NCBI GenBank assembly: GCA_000336895.1
Contig: AOLX01000014.1
Location: forward strand, 487,256-551,255
DNA length: 64,000 bases
Direction: 5' to 3'
From: Haloarcula argentinensis DSM 12282
GTDB taxonomy: Archaea > Halobacteriota > Halobacteria > Halobacteriales > Haloarculaceae
Shown here: positions 62,323-64,000 of the stretch, piece after piece
Layout: the number at the start of each line of letters is the position of its first letter
Numbering within the stretch: position 1 is the first letter of the stretch
Notes under the pieces: generated by a model
Told to the model about the DNA's origin: nothing
What the model saw: only the letters and a program-made list of their open reading frames with translations
The model's database searches: none
Made by a program: the position numbers and the translations under genes

Positions 62323-63027
62323 TCAGTCCTCAATGACGTCCAGTGCTTCGACGACGCGCTCGATCATCTTCCGCTCGCCGCGCCGGAGGTTCTTCGAGAC
62401 GGCGGGTTTGGACACACCGAAGTCCTCGGCCAGCGATCCCAGCGTCGCATCACGGGGTGACTCGAAGTACCCTTCGGAGACGGCGGTTTCCAGCGTCTCG
62501 CGTTCGGTATCCGAGAGGTCGCGACAGCCGTCGACGAGTGTCATTGCCGCGCCAGCGTTCTGGACGAGGTCCTGCAGCTGTGGGAGCGTCGTCGACGTGC
62601 GTTCGATTACGTCGTACTCGTTGTCGCGGTCCAGTTCCGAGAGCGTCGTGTCTGCGTCCCGGCCGCGGTCGAAGCCGACGTGCCAGGTCTCGCTGCCCGC
62701 CTCGATGTGGAACGGTCCGGTGATGTAGCCGCCGTTGTCCCTAATGGTCTGCATCGCCGCCGTTTCCTCGATAGTCGTCCTGATGTGAGCGGCGTTGTCT
62801 TCCCGGCGCAACAGCGCACAGTCGTTCATGTTCTCGTGGGCTTGCAAGCTGTCCAGCCCCGTATCGAGTACCCCCGCATCCTCGGCTTCGACGATCATCC
62901 GCGTCTCCAGCTCCCGCGCGCGCTGGTCGAAGTCCCAGTGTACCGCTGCAAAAGCGACATCGTGGTCTGCCGTCGTGTCGATGAACGGGCAGTCGTACTG
63001 CTCCATGTCCAGTGCGATATCTATCAT
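62323..63027 (-). CDS. HTH-10 (bacterio-opsin activator-like) regulator B
   Basis: This 234-residue paralogue of the regulator at 28871-29575 shares the N-terminal EQYDCPFIDTT-type opening, ELETR, GYITGPFHIEAGSETWHVGFD, LSELDRDN, and the C-terminal HTH-10 segment ETAVSEGYFESPRDATLGSLAEDFGVSKPAVSKNLRRGERKM. Recognition-helix residues differ slightly (KPAVSKNLRR versus KMAISKNLRR). It lies 1.4 kb upstream of Liv operon 2 on the same strand and is a candidate regulator of it. Confidence 0.88.
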   Translation of the reverse strand: MIDIALDMEQYDCPFIDTTADHDVAFAAVHWDFDQRARELETRMIVEAEDAGVLDTGLDSLQAHENMNDCALLRREDNAAHIRTTIEETAAMQTIRDNGGYITGPFHIEAGSETWHVGFDRGRDADTTLSELDRDNEYDVIERTSTTLPQLQDLVQNAGAAMTLVDGCRDLSDTERETLETAVSEGYFESPRDATLGSLAEDFGVSKPAVSKNLRRGERKMIERVVEALDVIED

Positions 63028-63180
63028 TGGCAGTCCACTGTCTCGTGTGTGATTCGTGTGATACGGTAAAGAATCCCACGATTAATAATAACTATTTCTC
63101 GCAACCGGGTTCTTCACGAACGTCTATCCCTGATACACCGTTTCAATAGTGTTTTAGGGCTCGGTTCTGGATGAAGTGGT

Positions 63181-64000
63181 ATGACTTTGCACGCCAGAGA
63201 GATAAACCAGGACGTACGGGAGCTGGGTGCGCTCCTGGGCGAAGTGCTGGAGGCACAGACCTCGACCGAGGCATTCGAAACGGTGGAAACGATCCGGAAC
63301 TCGTGTATCGACTACCGGCGTGGAGACGCCGAGACGCGGGAGGAGGTCCATCGGGCTCTGAACCGATTGAACCCGGAGACGCAGGATATTGTCGCACGCG
63401 CATTTACCACCTATTTCGAACTTATCAATCTCGCCGAGGAGCGCGAACGGGTCCGCGAAATCCGAGAGGGCAGCCAGGAAGGCGTGTTGGCCGACAGCGT
63501 CGAGGAAGCTGTCCGCGATTTGGCCGAACGCGGTGCAGATCCGGAGGAGTTCGAGCAGGTCCTCGAAGACGTGCTCATCCAGCCGACGTTCACGGCCCAC
63601 CCGACCGAGGCCCGACGGAAGACGGTGAAGGCGAAGCTCCGGTCGGTCGCCCGTGACATCGAACGACTCGACGAACGGCGGCTCACTGACCGCGAACGGA
63701 AGCGCATCGAGCGGAACCTCGACGCCGAAGTGACGAGCCTCTGGCAGACCCCACAGGTCCGTGACCGCCGCCCGGAGGTCACCGACGAGGCGCTGAACGT
63801 CCAGTGGTACCTCGAAAACGTCCTGTTCGACGTCATCGACGAGGTGTACGACGAACTCGAACACACCCTCGAAGACGTGTACGACGAGGACATCGACATC
63901 GACACGCTCTACGAGTTCCGCTCGTGGGCCGGCTCCGACCGCGACGGTAACCCCTTTGTCACCACTGAGGTGACCGAAGAGACGCTGGAGCGACAGCGCG
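63181..64000 (+). CDS. ppc: Phosphoenolpyruvate carboxylase, 5' part
   Basis: The frame from ATG 63181 (MTLHAREINQDVRELGALLG) runs off the window after 273 codons. It contains the PEPC motif QPTFTAHPTEARRKTV near residue 138 with the catalytic His, and FRSWAGSDRDGNPFVT near residue 242. It carboxylates phosphoenolpyruvate to oxaloacetate for anaplerosis. The rest of the gene lies beyond 64000. Confidence 0.93.
   Translation, partial: MTLHAREINQDVRELGALLGEVLEAQTSTEAFETVETIRNSCIDYRRGDAETREEVHRALNRLNPETQDIVARAFTTYFELINLAEERERVREIREGSQEGVLADSVEEAVRDLAERGADPEEFEQVLEDVLIQPTFTAHPTEARRKTVKAKLRSVARDIERLDERRLTDRERKRIERNLDAEVTSLWQTPQVRDRRPEVTDEALNVQWYLENVLFDVIDEVYDELEHTLEDVYDEDIDIDTLYEFRSWAGSDRDGNPFVTTEVTEETLERQR

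Noticed and set aside
1-64000. CRISPR arrays, rRNA genes, integrases, toxin-antitoxin pairs and an origin-associated orc/cdc6 gene
   Set aside because: Looked for by eye and not seen; apart from the left-edge element the window has no direct sign of an integrated plasmid or virus.

Overview
The window is a stretch of a haloarchaeal chromosome, most like a Haloarcula-type genome. The evidence is high G+C coding sequence with very acidic predicted proteins, short or absent 5' leaders behind TATA-type promoters, Tat/lipobox signals on binding proteins, a pilin with the haloarchaeal SPVVG motif, a digeranylgeranylglycerophospholipid reductase, and many haloarchaea-restricted families (DUF5787, DUF5788, DUF5797, HTH-10 regulators). 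About 64 protein genes are supported, plus one proline tRNA, one inverted-repeat element at the left edge, one frameshifted gene and a phosphoenolpyruvate carboxylase gene cut by the right edge. No CRISPR array, rRNA or intact transposase was seen.

Layout. 1-2.7 kb is accessory: a 330-bp MITE-like element with 28-bp terminal inverted repeats, a 43-residue hydrophobic peptide, and a convergent CHAT-domain protease. 2.9-20.6 kb is largely core: a DUF5788-polX-Mut7-C operon, a LolA-like protein divergent from a MacB-type ABC transporter, Nudix, an S10-like protein, an M20 amidohydrolase, a pilin, archaeal lipid reductase divergent from a 2Fe-2S ferredoxin, SpoIIM-like, PAPS-reductase-like, a zinc-ribbon microprotein and an MFS carrier. 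20.6-29.6 kb holds acetyl-CoA-synthetase-like and SDR genes divergent from a complete Liv-type ABC operon, followed by an HTH-10 regulator. 29.7-40 kb is housekeeping: acetyltransferase, FKBP, methylmalonyl-CoA mutase and epimerase, Nudix, sugar nucleotidyltransferase, the PAC2-sppA-DUF373-dph6 operon, and an RNA m5C methyltransferase with a separately encoded PUA-like tail.

40-45.2 kb is the most interesting part: a compact RiPP cluster of the lasso-peptide type (ABC exporter, PqqD-like B1, transglutaminase-like B2 protease, a 32-residue precursor, HprK-like kinase, nucleotidyltransferase). The precursor leader matches the lasso leader pattern YxxPx[LV]xxxGxxxxxT and the core ends in serine as in the phosphorylated paeninodin group. 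However, no asparagine-synthetase-like cyclase is encoded here, and the predicted core has no acidic residue at ring positions 7-9. The simplest reading is a lasso-derived pathway that makes a linear, possibly C-terminally phosphorylated, Trp/Asp-rich peptide.

45.3-49.5 kb carries the Bax1-XPB nuclease/helicase pair and a secreted beta-helix protein, then tRNA-Pro(GGG), a sugar-acid dehydratase and a sensor kinase. 53-61 kb is a second Liv-type operon (binding protein, LivG, LivF, LivH, LivM) running into an alpha/beta hydrolase and an acyl-CoA ligase. Both Liv systems are therefore linked to CoA ligases, each lies near one of two closely similar HTH-10 regulators, and each has upstream a site fitting GTTWACRTGTWAAC. 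Together this suggests two related carboxylate (rather than amino-acid) uptake and activation modules under paralogous control. The right edge has a frameshifted membrane gene, a small membrane protein, the second HTH-10 regulator and the start of ppc.
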